A DNA stretch of 64,000 nucleotides from Candidatus Scalindua sp. GTDB taxonomy: Bacteria > Planctomycetota > Brocadiia > Brocadiales > Scalinduaceae. Under the pieces are notes generated by a model. It saw only the letters and a list, made by a program, of their open reading frames with translations, made no database searches and had not been told where the DNA came from. Positions 36,929 through 45,162 of the stretch are shown one piece after another. A program made the position numbers and the translations under genes. Location of the stretch: positions 1 through 64,000 of the forward strand of contig JALDRB010000004.1 in NCBI GenBank assembly GCA_031316155.1. The letters are read 5' to 3'. Each line of letters opens with the position of its first letter. Position 1 is the first letter of the stretch.

Positions 36929-37262
36929 AAATCCAGCTAAAAGGGTACTCCTCCCGACCTCCTACGTAGTCGGGTGAGTTTGATCGTTATCCTAATAAAG
37001 AGATAACTTAGAGTCCATATCCAAATCAATCACAATAACAAGGAGGGAGATTCATCTTTCCGAAATTTACTTACAAGCGCAATGAAAGGCTTTACTAAAA
37101 ATATCTGAACCAACAAAATAAAAGGCATGGCTCACAACTTGATGGCTGTTGAGTGCTACGTACTTGTTACCCCCAAAAACAATACTTCCAATATTTAAGT
37201 GATGTGCTATACTATTCTTAAATTGTCCTAAAAAATAACCTTGAAATAGAGAGAAGAACTGA
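36929..37262. other. Cassette spacer, possible degenerate attC
   Basis: No gene seen. A small stem CCCGAC (36953-36958) / GTCGGG (36969-36974), and GGCTGTTGAGTGCT near 37144, which repeats the right end of attC-like site 3; I found no convincing left arm for it. Confidence 0.4.
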
Positions 37263-37463
37263 ATGTCAACAGTAAACGAAATCAAAGCAGCGATAGAAAC
37301 CCTTCCAGAGAAAGATTATATCCAATTGAGGCAGTGGTTTTCGGAAAAAGACTGGGAAAAATGGGATAAACAGTTATTAACGGATTCAGAAGCAGGAAAG
37401 TTGGATAACCTGATTGAGGAAGCCCTTGAAGAAAAATCTAAGGGAAAGCTTAAAGAACTCTAA
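37263..37463 (+). CDS. Antitoxin of a RelE-type module
   Basis: A 66-residue acidic/helical protein: MSTVNEIKAAIETLPEKDYI, QLRQWFSEKDWEKWDKQL and a C-terminal LIEEALEEKSKGKLKEL tail that would wrap the toxin. It ends directly at the toxin start with no gap. It resembles the antitoxin at 58124-58342 in its C-terminal pattern. Cassette array gene. Confidence 0.8.
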   Translation: MSTVNEIKAAIETLPEKDYIQLRQWFSEKDWEKWDKQLLTDSEAGKLDNLIEEALEEKSKGKLKEL

Positions 37464-37724
37464 ATGCACCTGACAACTAAACGATTTTGGAAATGTTTCA
37501 ATATCCTTCCTCAACTTGTTCAAAAGAGAGCCAAGAAGAATTTTGAGCTTCTCAAAAAGAACCCTTCGCATCCATCTCTTCATTTTAAAAAAGTTGGAAA
37601 ATTTTGGTCAGCCCGAGCCGGAATGAATCATAGGTCACTTTCTGTTGAAGATGGTGAAGATTATATTTGGGTTTGGATAGGTACTCACGATGAGTACGAA
37701 CGTATGATTAATAAAAATAGCTAA
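37464..37724 (+). CDS. RelE/ParE-like toxin
   Basis: An 86-residue RelE-fold protein: HLTTKRFWKCFNILPQLVQK, FELLKKNPSHPSLHFKKVG, FWSARAGMNHRSLSVEDGED and YIWVWIGTHDEYERMI. It is intact and directly follows its antitoxin. Its stop TAA lies within the left core (CTAAC) of attC-like site 5. The relative at 57849-58124 is interrupted by a stop codon. Confidence 0.85.
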   Translation: MHLTTKRFWKCFNILPQLVQKRAKKNFELLKKNPSHPSLHFKKVGKFWSARAGMNHRSLSVEDGEDYIWVWIGTHDEYERMINKNS

Positions 37725-37849
37725 CAATTAAATTCAATTGACCAAAAATGCACTTGTTTTTAAGCCAGTAGTTTAAAGGAGTTCAAGAGGTTTTAGTTAT
37801 TGTGCATCAACTGGCTAACATTTTTGGCAACTGATTTAGGACGTTACAA
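37719..37849 (+). repeat. attC-like recombination site 5 (long form)
   Basis: A 131-bp site from AGCTAAC to GTTACAA. AAATTCAATTGACCAAAAATG pairs with the complement of CATTTTTGGCAACTGATTT, a long stem with bulges. The length is like that of Vibrio-type attC repeats. Confidence 0.75.
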
Positions 37850-37853
37850 AAAA

Positions 37854-38190
37854 ATGAAACAAAAATATATATAGAAACAAGTGTTATAAGTTACTTGGTT
37901 GCGAATACATCAAAAAACTTACTAATTGCAGCTCATCAAGCCTCAACTTCTGATATGTGGGGACAACTTAACAAATTTGACGTTTTCATATCAGATATTG
38001 TGATTCAGGAAGCATCAAGAGGGAATAAAAGTCAAGCTAAAAATCGTCTTGACATTTTAAAGGATTTTCCGGTATTAGAAATTGATGATGAAGCAAAAGA
38101 GTTGGCAAGGCATTACTTACGGGTAAAGCCATACCCCAAAAATGCCCTGAAATATGCTCACCTGATGAATTAATTGGAGATGAATTATGA
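37854..38190 (+). pseudogene. PIN domain toxin, frameshifted and internally deleted
   Basis: The start ATGAAACAAAAA is one base out of phase with KIYIETSVISYLVANTSKNL, the first PIN strand and its acidic residue, consistent with loss of one A in an A run near 37862. The open frame continues to KELARHYL, then meets a junction at about 38125-38150. From there the normal C-terminus CSPDELIGDEL and its stop (38188-38190) are in another phase. The missing stretch should carry the later acidic residues and LTWN motif. The true stop overlaps the antitoxin ATG by ATGA. Confidence 0.75.
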
Positions 38191-38384
38191 AAGACCCAAT
38201 CGTAGAGGAAGTCAGGAAGTTTCGTGACGAACATTCTAAAAAATTTAATTACAACTTAGATGCTATTTGGGAAGATTTCAAAGCCCACCAGTTAAACTGC
38301 GGGCACAAAATAATACGGCTTCAACCTAAAAAGTTAGCTAACAAATTAATTCAGGTGACGTCAAAAAGCAGTGCACCTGATTAA
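38187..38384 (+). CDS. Antitoxin partner of the PIN toxin
   Basis: A 65-residue protein (MKDPIVEEVRKFRDEHSKKF then NYNLDAIWEDFKAHQ) of the small family that follows PIN-domain toxins of this type. It overlaps the toxin stop by 4 bases. About its last 16 residues (from LANKL onward) are encoded by attC-like site 6, so the original end has been replaced or extended by the recombination site. Confidence 0.75.
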   Translation: MKDPIVEEVRKFRDEHSKKFNYNLDAIWEDFKAHQLNCGHKIIRLQPKKLANKLIQVTSKSSAPD

Positions 38385-38394
38385 AACGTTAGGA
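38336..38394 (+). repeat. attC-like recombination site 6 (59 bp)
   Basis: AGCTAAC at the left and GTTAGGA at the right. AACAAATTAATTCAGGTG pairs with CACCTGATTAAAACGTT with small bulges, around a loop of about 15 bases. This is the clearest classical 59-base element in the array. Confidence 0.85.
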
Positions 38395-38406
38395 GCGGAT
38401 GATAAG

Positions 38407-39093
38407 ATGATTCCCTTATTTAACCACAAAAACTTATGTAGATCTGTGCGCATCGCTTGTTTACTTATTTTTTTGGGTAGCCTAAGTGTCGAAGCGCAGT
38501 CTATTGAATCTGATAATCTTACGTATCTTAGGAATCTAGAAAGTGAAGTGGTTCGTGAGATCAACTTGGCAAGAATGGAACCCCAAAAGTATAGCTCTCT
38601 CATGCAAGACTTGTTGCCATTGTATGAAGGGAATCTATTCAAGCGTCCGGGCCGAATAACAATTCTAACAAAGGAAGGCGTAAGCGCTGTCAATGAAGCG
38701 ATAGAATTCTTAAATTCGGCTACGCCATTGAAACCTTTGAAGCTCTCCAGAGGAATGTCCAGAGGGGCGATGGATCATGTAAAGGACGTAGGGCCAGGAG
38801 GAACATTAGGACACAAGGGAAGTGATAACAGCCGAACCAGTGAACGAGTAAATCGATATGGGAAATGGGGGAGACGTCTTGGCGAGAATATCTCCTATGG
38901 GCGTAAAAGCGCTCGCGAGATCGTAATAAGTCTAATTGTGGATGATGGCGTTTCGAGTCGAGGACACAGAGAGAACATTTTCAATTCAAGCTTCAATTTC
39001 ATTGGTGTGGCATGCGGTTATCACGCCGTATTTGATATGATGTGTGTAACAACTTATGCAGCAGAATACAGTGAAGTAGACAAGAATGAGTGA
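38407..39093 (+). CDS. Secreted CAP/SCP domain protein
   Basis: A 228-residue exported protein. The signal peptide spans about residues 1-31 (RIACLLIFLGSLSVEAQ). The CAP (SCP/PR-1) domain shows LESEVVREINLAR, MSRGAMDHVKDVGP, TLGHKGSDN with the conserved His, WGRRLGENISYG and GHRENIFNSSFNFIGVACGYH. The two His and two Glu of the CAP cleft appear present. Function of bacterial CAP proteins is varied and often unknown. The start ATG follows AGGAGCGG, which partly lies in attC-like site 6; the open frame upstream of it is attC sequence. Confidence 0.85.
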   Translation: MIPLFNHKNLCRSVRIACLLIFLGSLSVEAQSIESDNLTYLRNLESEVVREINLARMEPQKYSSLMQDLLPLYEGNLFKRPGRITILTKEGVSAVNEAIEFLNSATPLKPLKLSRGMSRGAMDHVKDVGPGGTLGHKGSDNSRTSERVNRYGKWGRRLGENISYGRKSAREIVISLIVDDGVSSRGHRENIFNSSFNFIGVACGYHAVFDMMCVTTYAAEYSEVDKNE

Positions 39094-39198
39094 GACATTA
39101 AAAATAGCCTCGAAATCTTGTGGATGCGGCGTGTCGAGATTTAGTCTTGGTAAAAAATTTCAAAGCACAGAACCAACGAATCAGAAACTCATGCCAAT

Positions 39199-39249
39199 GT
39201 TAAACGTCAACTACGATATCCGTTCGGCAACTGATTGACGTCGTTAGCA
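39199..39249 (+). repeat. attC-like recombination site 7 (weak)
   Basis: ACGTCAA (39204-39210) pairs with TTGACGT (39235-39241), inside GTTAAAC and GTTAGCA cores. It is shorter and less perfect than the others but stands at the expected place after the CAP gene and marks the right end of the array. Confidence 0.5.
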
Positions 39250-39370
39250 GTATAAAATATTAGATCTTCATTCCTATTATTTATGCATAGGAAATTCAAT
39301 GTTTCCTTTGAAATAAAGCCTTTCCATGCTATCATAGTTTTTTGTCACTTCTTTACAAATTCTTATCATC

Positions 39371-40978
39371 TTAAAAGATTATCTTGTTAATGTTTGTTGA
39401 GAAAATAATAAGTCCAATACCGTAAAAAAACAGGAATAAATATACAATGGTCCATTTGTAATCCGATATTTTTTCAAATTTTATATCAAAAACAGGATAA
39501 TTTTTCTTTTTCTCCTGTTCGGATGGTTTTAATTTTTCACGCAAACTTAATATATAGCTTACACCTGCTGTCAGGAAAAAACCGGTAACATTCCACCACA
39601 ACCATGATAAGGGCAATGCCCCAAAAGCAATAATTACATTACCGATTACACCTGCCAGGCTTCCGAGAAATACACCTTTTGAAGTTACTCTTCTTGTTAT
39701 CATTCCCAATAAGAATACTGCGGCAATAGGGCCATAAAAGATGGAACCTATCATATTGATTGCTTCCAAAACCGTTTCAGAAATCTTCCCCACAAGAAAT
39801 GCAAATGTTGTACAGAAAACTCCCCAAAACAGAGTAGAAAGTTTAGAATAGAAAAATATTTTACCTTCTGTAGAGTCCTTAATGAAATATGGTTCAATGA
39901 TATCTTTCGTTGTAGAAGCACTCAGCGAATTTAATGCTGAATCTAAAGTAGACATACTTGCTGCTAAAATCGCGATAATGATGAACCCTGTTAACCCTGA
40001 AGGTAAATAATTCACAACAAATAAAGGAACCATGTGATCTATGCTTTCTGCCGGTATCAAGTCCATAAATTCATGATTCTTTAAGGCAAAAGTTCCTATA
40101 ACTAACCCTAAGATACAGTAACTGAGTACTAATGGATACCGCATTATTGCGTTCATGAATAGAGATTTTCTTGAGTCAGAAACTGACCTTGCAGATATTT
40201 CACGCTGCACCTGGCTCTGGTCGAAACCATAATATGCAAGGTAAAGGAAAAAACCTCCAAATAGGAGAGGATAAAACCCGAAGTCTTCTCCCTTGTTAAT
40301 TCCAAATAAAGAGTAGTTAACTGCTATTAAGCGGTCTCCTGAAAGAGTGTTCTTAATTGAGCTCCAACCATCTATATAAAATAATCCATAAATGGTACAG
40401 ACAATAATACCCATGAAAAGGATAGCCATCTGGATGACATCGGAGTAGATAACAGCCTTTATTCCTCCCATAAAATCATAGATAAGTGCAACAGTTCCAA
40501 TAATGATAACGGTGAGAATGAGTGGTACATTCAGGATTACTGAGACAACAATAGCTGCGGCATAAATACCGACACCGGTTGCCAGCCCCCTGCTTACCAG
40601 AAAAATGATACTTATGAGGGTTCTTGTCTTCCTGTCAAATCTCATCTCCAGATACTCATAAATCGATACAATATTAAGCTTATGAAAGATGGGGATGACA
40701 CGATATACCATAATTATCATAACAAATGGGACCGCAAATTCATAACCAAGCCATATTAACCCTCCTTTGGGTCTTAGACCAACGAACGCAGGAGCAGAAA
40801 TGAAGCTTATGGCGCCAAGTTGTGTGGCCATTGTCGAAAAACCAATACCCCACCATGGGAGTTTTCTCGATCCAAGGTAATAGTCAACTGTATCTGTTTG
40901 TCTTCTGCCTAAATACCATCCCAGCCAGATGAGAAATGCCATATACGTAATAATAATACTCCAATCCCAATTAGACAT
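39371..40978 (-). CDS. Sodium:solute symporter (SSS family)
   Basis: A 535-residue membrane protein of the SSS/SLC5 family, with about 13 membrane segments. Typical marks are the first helices (YMAFLIWLGWYLGRRQTDTV, DYYLGSRKLPWWGIGFS), GYEFAVPFVMI, and AASMSTLDSALNSLSASTTKDI, which carries the Na+-site serines. Substrate unknown. It is the last gene of a minus-strand module with a carbon-nitrogen hydrolase (148 bp upstream) and an asparagine synthetase-like gene, suggesting transport of an amide, amino acid or related compound. Confidence 0.92.
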   Translation of the reverse strand: MSNWDWSIIITYMAFLIWLGWYLGRRQTDTVDYYLGSRKLPWWGIGFSTMATQLGAISFISAPAFVGLRPKGGLIWLGYEFAVPFVMIIMVYRVIPIFHKLNIVSIYEYLEMRFDRKTRTLISIIFLVSRGLATGVGIYAAAIVVSVILNVPLILTVIIIGTVALIYDFMGGIKAVIYSDVIQMAILFMGIIVCTIYGLFYIDGWSSIKNTLSGDRLIAVNYSLFGINKGEDFGFYPLLFGGFFLYLAYYGFDQSQVQREISARSVSDSRKSLFMNAIMRYPLVLSYCILGLVIGTFALKNHEFMDLIPAESIDHMVPLFVVNYLPSGLTGFIIIAILAASMSTLDSALNSLSASTTKDIIEPYFIKDSTEGKIFFYSKLSTLFWGVFCTTFAFLVGKISETVLEAINMIGSIFYGPIAAVFLLGMITRRVTSKGVFLGSLAGVIGNVIIAFGALPLSWLWWNVTGFFLTAGVSYILSLREKLKPSEQEKKKNYPVFDIKFEKISDYKWTIVYLFLFFYGIGLIIFSTNINKIIF

Positions 40979-41126
40979 CGAAGGCTCCCTTAACTTTTAC
41001 GATTATGTATAGCTATCGTAAACTTTATGATGTTAAATAGTGGATTACTATTGTATTGAATGAATATAAAGAAGTGAGGGTTTACATCTAAAATAATTAA
41101 GCAGTCATATTTTGGAACAGGGTTAT

Positions 41127-41906
41127 TTACTTCCAATATATATCTGTTTTCCTGCCAGGGAAAACAGGTTCCAGGCGTCTCCATTCGTCTACTTCAGCAA
41201 GGTCAATTTCAGCCTTTAATATATCTTCCTTACTTCCAAGCTGGTGAGTAATCTCTCCCTTAGGATTTACAATGAGGCTATTTCCGTTAAAGTGTGGACC
41301 TCCATGGTTCACATAGAGGACAAAAACTTGATTAAAGACTGCAATGGAAACCATTCTTCGAGCCATTATTTCTTTTGGAAAATCTACAGGAACTGCTGCA
41401 ATAACAATGATAACCCGTGCTCCTTTAAGAGCAAGAGTTCTACTGGCCTCAGGAAAGGCTGCGTCATAGCAGATTAGCATCCCTATTTTATCAAAAGAAG
41501 TATCAAATACCGGTAGTTCATTTCCTGCGTCGAATGTCTCACTCCAGTGTATGTGAGTTTTTATGTATTTGAATACCTTCTTATTGTGACCAATGTAATA
41601 GGCAATATTATATATCTTTCCTGCAGTTTCTTCCATGCTGCCAAATATAATCCTGACATTTTCTGTTTTTGCCAGTTCAATAATTTCGTCAATGTTGGGA
41701 GTTTCTTGTATTAACTCAATAAGTTCTTTTTGAGGTGATGAAGAAAATATATGGCCATGAACTGTTAATTCTGGAAAGATAATAATATCTGAATCAGCAT
41801 TAGCCTTCACGATTTTTACAATCTTCTTCAGGTTTTCTATAATATTGACTTCGGTACCAGCCAATTGTGCAAGGGCAACGGTTCGTTTTGTATCTAAATT
41901 TGTCAT
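41127..41906 (-). CDS. Carbon-nitrogen hydrolase (nitrilase superfamily)
   Basis: A 259-residue enzyme with the nitrilase-superfamily Glu-Lys-Cys triad: FPELTVHG, KYIKTHIHW and LICYDAAFPEASR. It hydrolyses or transfers an amide or nitrile; the substrate is not evident. Its ATG overlaps the stop of the asparagine synthetase-like gene by 4 bases (ATGA), so the two are translationally coupled and should act together. Confidence 0.9.
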   Translation of the reverse strand: MTNLDTKRTVALAQLAGTEVNIIENLKKIVKIVKANADSDIIIFPELTVHGHIFSSSPQKELIELIQETPNIDEIIELAKTENVRIIFGSMEETAGKIYNIAYYIGHNKKVFKYIKTHIHWSETFDAGNELPVFDTSFDKIGMLICYDAAFPEASRTLALKGARVIIVIAAVPVDFPKEIMARRMVSIAVFNQVFVLYVNHGGPHFNGNSLIVNPKGEITHQLGSKEDILKAEIDLAEVDEWRRLEPVFPGRKTDIYWK

Positions 41907-43549
41907 ATAGCAGTAATTTCCATAATGTTAGCATTGATGTATCCTTGTCTTATATTATTATCAATTCTTTGAATGTAAGACCTTACATCCGGACTTCCAT
42001 AGGTATGTTCATCCTGGCCATAACGATATTTACTACCTTTGTCCTTTCTGATATTGGTATCGTATAAACTTTCACTGATTTTAGTCTTTTTCTTTTTAAT
42101 TTTAGCAAGAATTACTTTTTCCAACAATTTATTCATACCAGAGCCAGATTGAGCCGGATCTTTAGGACGAAATGCAATATCGTATGGCACACCCAATTCA
42201 ACTGCAGCCATTCTGTGAATGAACTTCCCCATATTATCATTATCTGCGCTGATCTTTAACTTTGGAGAAATGCGCATTGCTATATTTATAACAGCGCGGT
42301 CAAGATAAGGGACACGAAGTTAGATACTATGTGCCATTGTTAACTTGTCTTCCCGTTCTAATGTGTCATCATAGAGTCTTTCGAGGTCTTCCCAGAGTTT
42401 TTGATTCACATTCACAATACTTTTTGACATTACTTTTTTATACCACTCATAACCGGCAAAAAGTTCATCGGCAGCCTGGCCACTATACATGACCTTGATT
42501 CCATCCTGTGATGCCATTAACGCTGCCAGATACATAGGAAATGCAACTTCTACCTGAAGTAATCCACTTTCTTCTACATTTTCAATTATTTCTTCCAGGT
42601 AGTTATTGATCACGTCTTCCGTAATTAAAAATGTGTTAAGAGGAAATCCCATTTTTCGGGCAATTTTTTTTGCGTTATTTATATCCCCGGAATCTTCGGT
42701 TCCTGCGCAATAGCATTTGATTGATTGTCCTTCATCCATTAAGAGTTTGGCAATCAGGACACTGTCAATTCCACCTGAAAATATAACTCCGACTTTTTCC
42801 TCCTTTAGCCCGATTAATCGCTTGGAAACAGCATCTTTTAAAGCATTTTTGTAAATTTGTTTGGCTTCATCAAAATCAACAATATCAATATATGGTTTAT
42901 TAATTTGATAGCTTTGTTTGACTGTGTATCCATAATCATTTATCACAAGCAGGTATCCAGGTTTTAGTCGTAATGGTTCTTTTTCGCTGTTCCATAATGC
43001 TTTTTTCTCGGAAGCAAAGTAAATAATACCATCATTCTCAACATAATAAAGAGGCTTTTTTCCTATCGGGTCTCGTGTTACCACTAGATTGCAACCGTCC
43101 GTTACTGCAAATGTATACATGCCATCAAGAAGAGGCATGACTTCTTTAACTGCCTTTTCCAGCGACCCATCATAAACTTCCTCAATTAAATGCACGATTA
43201 CCTCACTGTCGCTGTCTCCAGAGAAATTATGATTTCTTAAAAGTAAAGATTTTAGTTGTTGATAGTTATAAATCTCACCATTATGTATTAAAGAAATACC
43301 TTTATCACAACTACTGTATGGTTGAGTCGAGGAGCTCATGCCTATAATAGATAGTCTTGAATGTCCCAATGCTATTCGGGAGAGTTTAAGATGCTCTTTC
43401 AAATCCTCAAGATTTTTTGCCTTACGTACTTCACCGTCCATGTAAATACCATTGAAATCAGGTCCTCTATGACGCATTTTGTTCATCATATCGTAAATAT
43501 CTTGTGGATATATCGCATCTTTGGAAAAATGGCCACATATTGTGCACAT
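41903..43549 (-). CDS. Asparagine synthetase-like amidotransferase, interrupted by one in-frame stop
   Basis: About 548 codons of a glutamine-hydrolysing AsnB-type enzyme. Cys2 of the class II amidotransferase domain is in MCTICGHFS, with MRHRGPDFNG and SLIHNGEIYNY following; the synthetase domain has VIFSGGIDSVL. The frame is open to 42320, where TAA occurs in MAHSI-stop-LRVPYLD; the family has Glu here (GAA), so one substitution explains it. The same frame continues open to 41903. The enzyme is truncated unless the stop is read through or is an error. It heads a coupled module with the nitrilase gene and a symporter. Confidence 0.85.
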
Positions 43550-43692
43550 AACTTACTCCTTTTTCAAAAGGTCATCAACTTTTTCATAAAACTGCATTTT
43601 AAAGTTCACAGTAGCATAATCTACATTCGATTTATTTATTACTTCACCGCTTATTTTGGAATACGAGCCAAATAGTTTTAAAACAACATTTT

Positions 43693-43999
43693 TTATAAAA
43701 CCCCTTTTTCGATTTGGGTAAGATTCTGTGTATCAGGTTTTACTGTATCTGATTTTGATGTTTTATTGATATGCTCTAATGCCGTGATTCCCGACTGTTT
43801 CCCGCTTTTTGTTTAATAATTCTGTGTTAAAGTTTTCAATAACCTGTTTGTTTCTTATTTATTCTGCTGCAAGCTTCTCCAGGATAGCCCTAATTCGGCT
43901 ATCCTGAATACGATATTCTAAATTCTTATACAATAAAGACGTGTCAATTTTTTTATTGGCAGCTTTTTCTATAATTGATTTTATCGCTTCATTTCGCAT
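43693..43999 (-). pseudogene. Ferritin-like/rubrerythrin-like relic
   Basis: From ATG at 43999 the frame reads MRNEAIKSIIEKAANKKIDT, SLLYKNLEYRIQDSRIRAIL, EKLAAE then TAA (43859-43861), then IRNKQVIENFNTELLNKKRE in the same frame. A second shift leads to ITALEHINKTSKSDTVKPD and a stop at 43693. The helix pattern resembles the first helices of small ferritin-like proteins. The TAA sits where GAA would give the expected Glu. Identification is tentative. Confidence 0.4.
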
Positions 44000-44507
44000 T
44001 GTTCATAGTCATAATAAGTACAAAATAATTATCATTTTAATTGAAATTTGTCGTGGTGGGTTGAAGGTACTTTTACCTTAGCCATGCCGTATGGTGTCAC
44101 AATAACATGGTCCAGCACTTAAACTGCAAACAGTCAGACAAAAGAGGGCCTTTATAAGATGAAAGTATGCCAAATTATCGTATAATATTATAGCCTGACT
44201 GTTATCTTTACAGCGAAGTGAATGATAACATAATTACTAATTTTTTGCAATCAATTATGACAATAAAGATGAATATTCTAGTACATATATTATGTAAGCC
44301 TGATACAGGTAAGGCAGTCAGGGGGATGTGGTAACTAAGAAATATGGAGATTTATTAGTTAAAGATTAATAAAATGAAAAAAGACACTTATTTTTCCCCA
44401 TAGTTTTGCAAGCTCGAATTAGTATTCAAAACATAAAAAACTGGCTGGAATTTTTATAGGAGTCTTAATCGAAAGAAACTGTTTAAGTGTTATAAAAAAT
44501 GAACTTA
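44000..44507. other. 508-bp intergenic region
   Basis: AT-rich. I see no gene, RNA or repeat I can name. Confidence 0.4.
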
Positions 44508-44882
44508 CTAGGAAGACAGATTTTCGGTGATCTCATTATCCCCCTTCTTATACATCTCCAGTTTATCCTTCGGAAGCTTCTTTATAGTCTTTTCGACACG
44601 AGAGGTTAACTCATCACGAATATTTTCCGGTAATGTGCTGAGTATTGCGAGGATTTCCCTGACCCCAGCAGCATTCACCTTCTTAATCTGGATGAGATAG
44701 TGGACATATTCTAAAAGACTAATGTCCTTTAGTGAATAAAAGCGCCGATTTCCGTCGTTTCGAGAGGGTTTGATGAGTTTTTTTTCTTCATAAATTCGCA
44801 GGGTTCGAGGGTTTACTTCCAATATTTCAGCAGCTACACTTATTGGAAATAGTGGCTTGTTTGGATTGATTTCCTTTACCAT
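44508..44882 (-). CDS. MerR/HspR-like transcriptional regulator
   Basis: A 124-residue MerR-type regulator. FPISVAAEILEVNPRTLRIY, EEKKLIKPSRNDGNRRFYSL and KDISLLEYVHYLIQIKKVNA make up the winged helix-turn-helix and start of the dimer helix. The short C-terminus has no cysteine-rich metal site, and the pattern is like HspR-type repressors of chaperone genes. No dnaK or clpB gene is nearby. It lies between asnB and addB in the segment that separates addA from addB. Confidence 0.85.
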   Translation of the reverse strand: MVKEINPNKPLFPISVAAEILEVNPRTLRIYEEKKLIKPSRNDGNRRFYSLKDISLLEYVHYLIQIKKVNAAGVREILAILSTLPENIRDELTSRVEKTIKKLPKDKLEMYKKGDNEITENLSS

Positions 44883-44983
44883 AGACCGTATTTTCTCTCT
44901 ACTGTGTATAATAATGTTACATGTAAGATGTTATGAAACATTCATTAAATATATCAATTCTAAATGTTATATTCAATTTTATT

Positions 44984-45122
44984 TATACTCATCTCATAAT
45001 GGTTTTCGGATAAAATCCGAGATACAATTGAGCGAGTAAAGTCCTCGGCGTTTTTTGTCCGGGGATACCTTCATCAAGATTTTGTTTCCAGTAAAACCGA
45101 AAACCAAATCGGTTTTAGTATA
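44984..45122 (+). repeat. Palindromic element family 1, copy 2
   Basis: 139 bp from TATACT to AGTATA, in the opposite orientation to the addA copy and with the same internal blocks (GGTTTTCGGATAAAATCCGA, GAGCGAGTAAAGTCCTCGG, GTAAAACCGAAAACCAAATC). Lies 40 bp beyond the addB stop. Confidence 0.85.
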
Positions 45123-45162
45123 TCTTTAATTTCATGTGTTTAAAAACCAAATTTTTATTATC

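Noticed and set aside
37895-38173. Complete 92-residue PIN-like protein from TTG
   Set aside because: The first PIN strand with its acidic residue lies upstream in frame without a start, and the true C-terminus is visible in another phase; it is a damaged gene.
34233-39250. Integron integrase gene inside the array
   Set aside because: No frame in or near the array shows tyrosine-recombinase motifs (R...HxxR...Y).
44857-45039. 60-residue frame ending in SSHNGFRIKSEIQLSE
   Set aside because: The C-terminal part is the translation of the palindromic element, and the remainder is AT-rich non-coding DNA.
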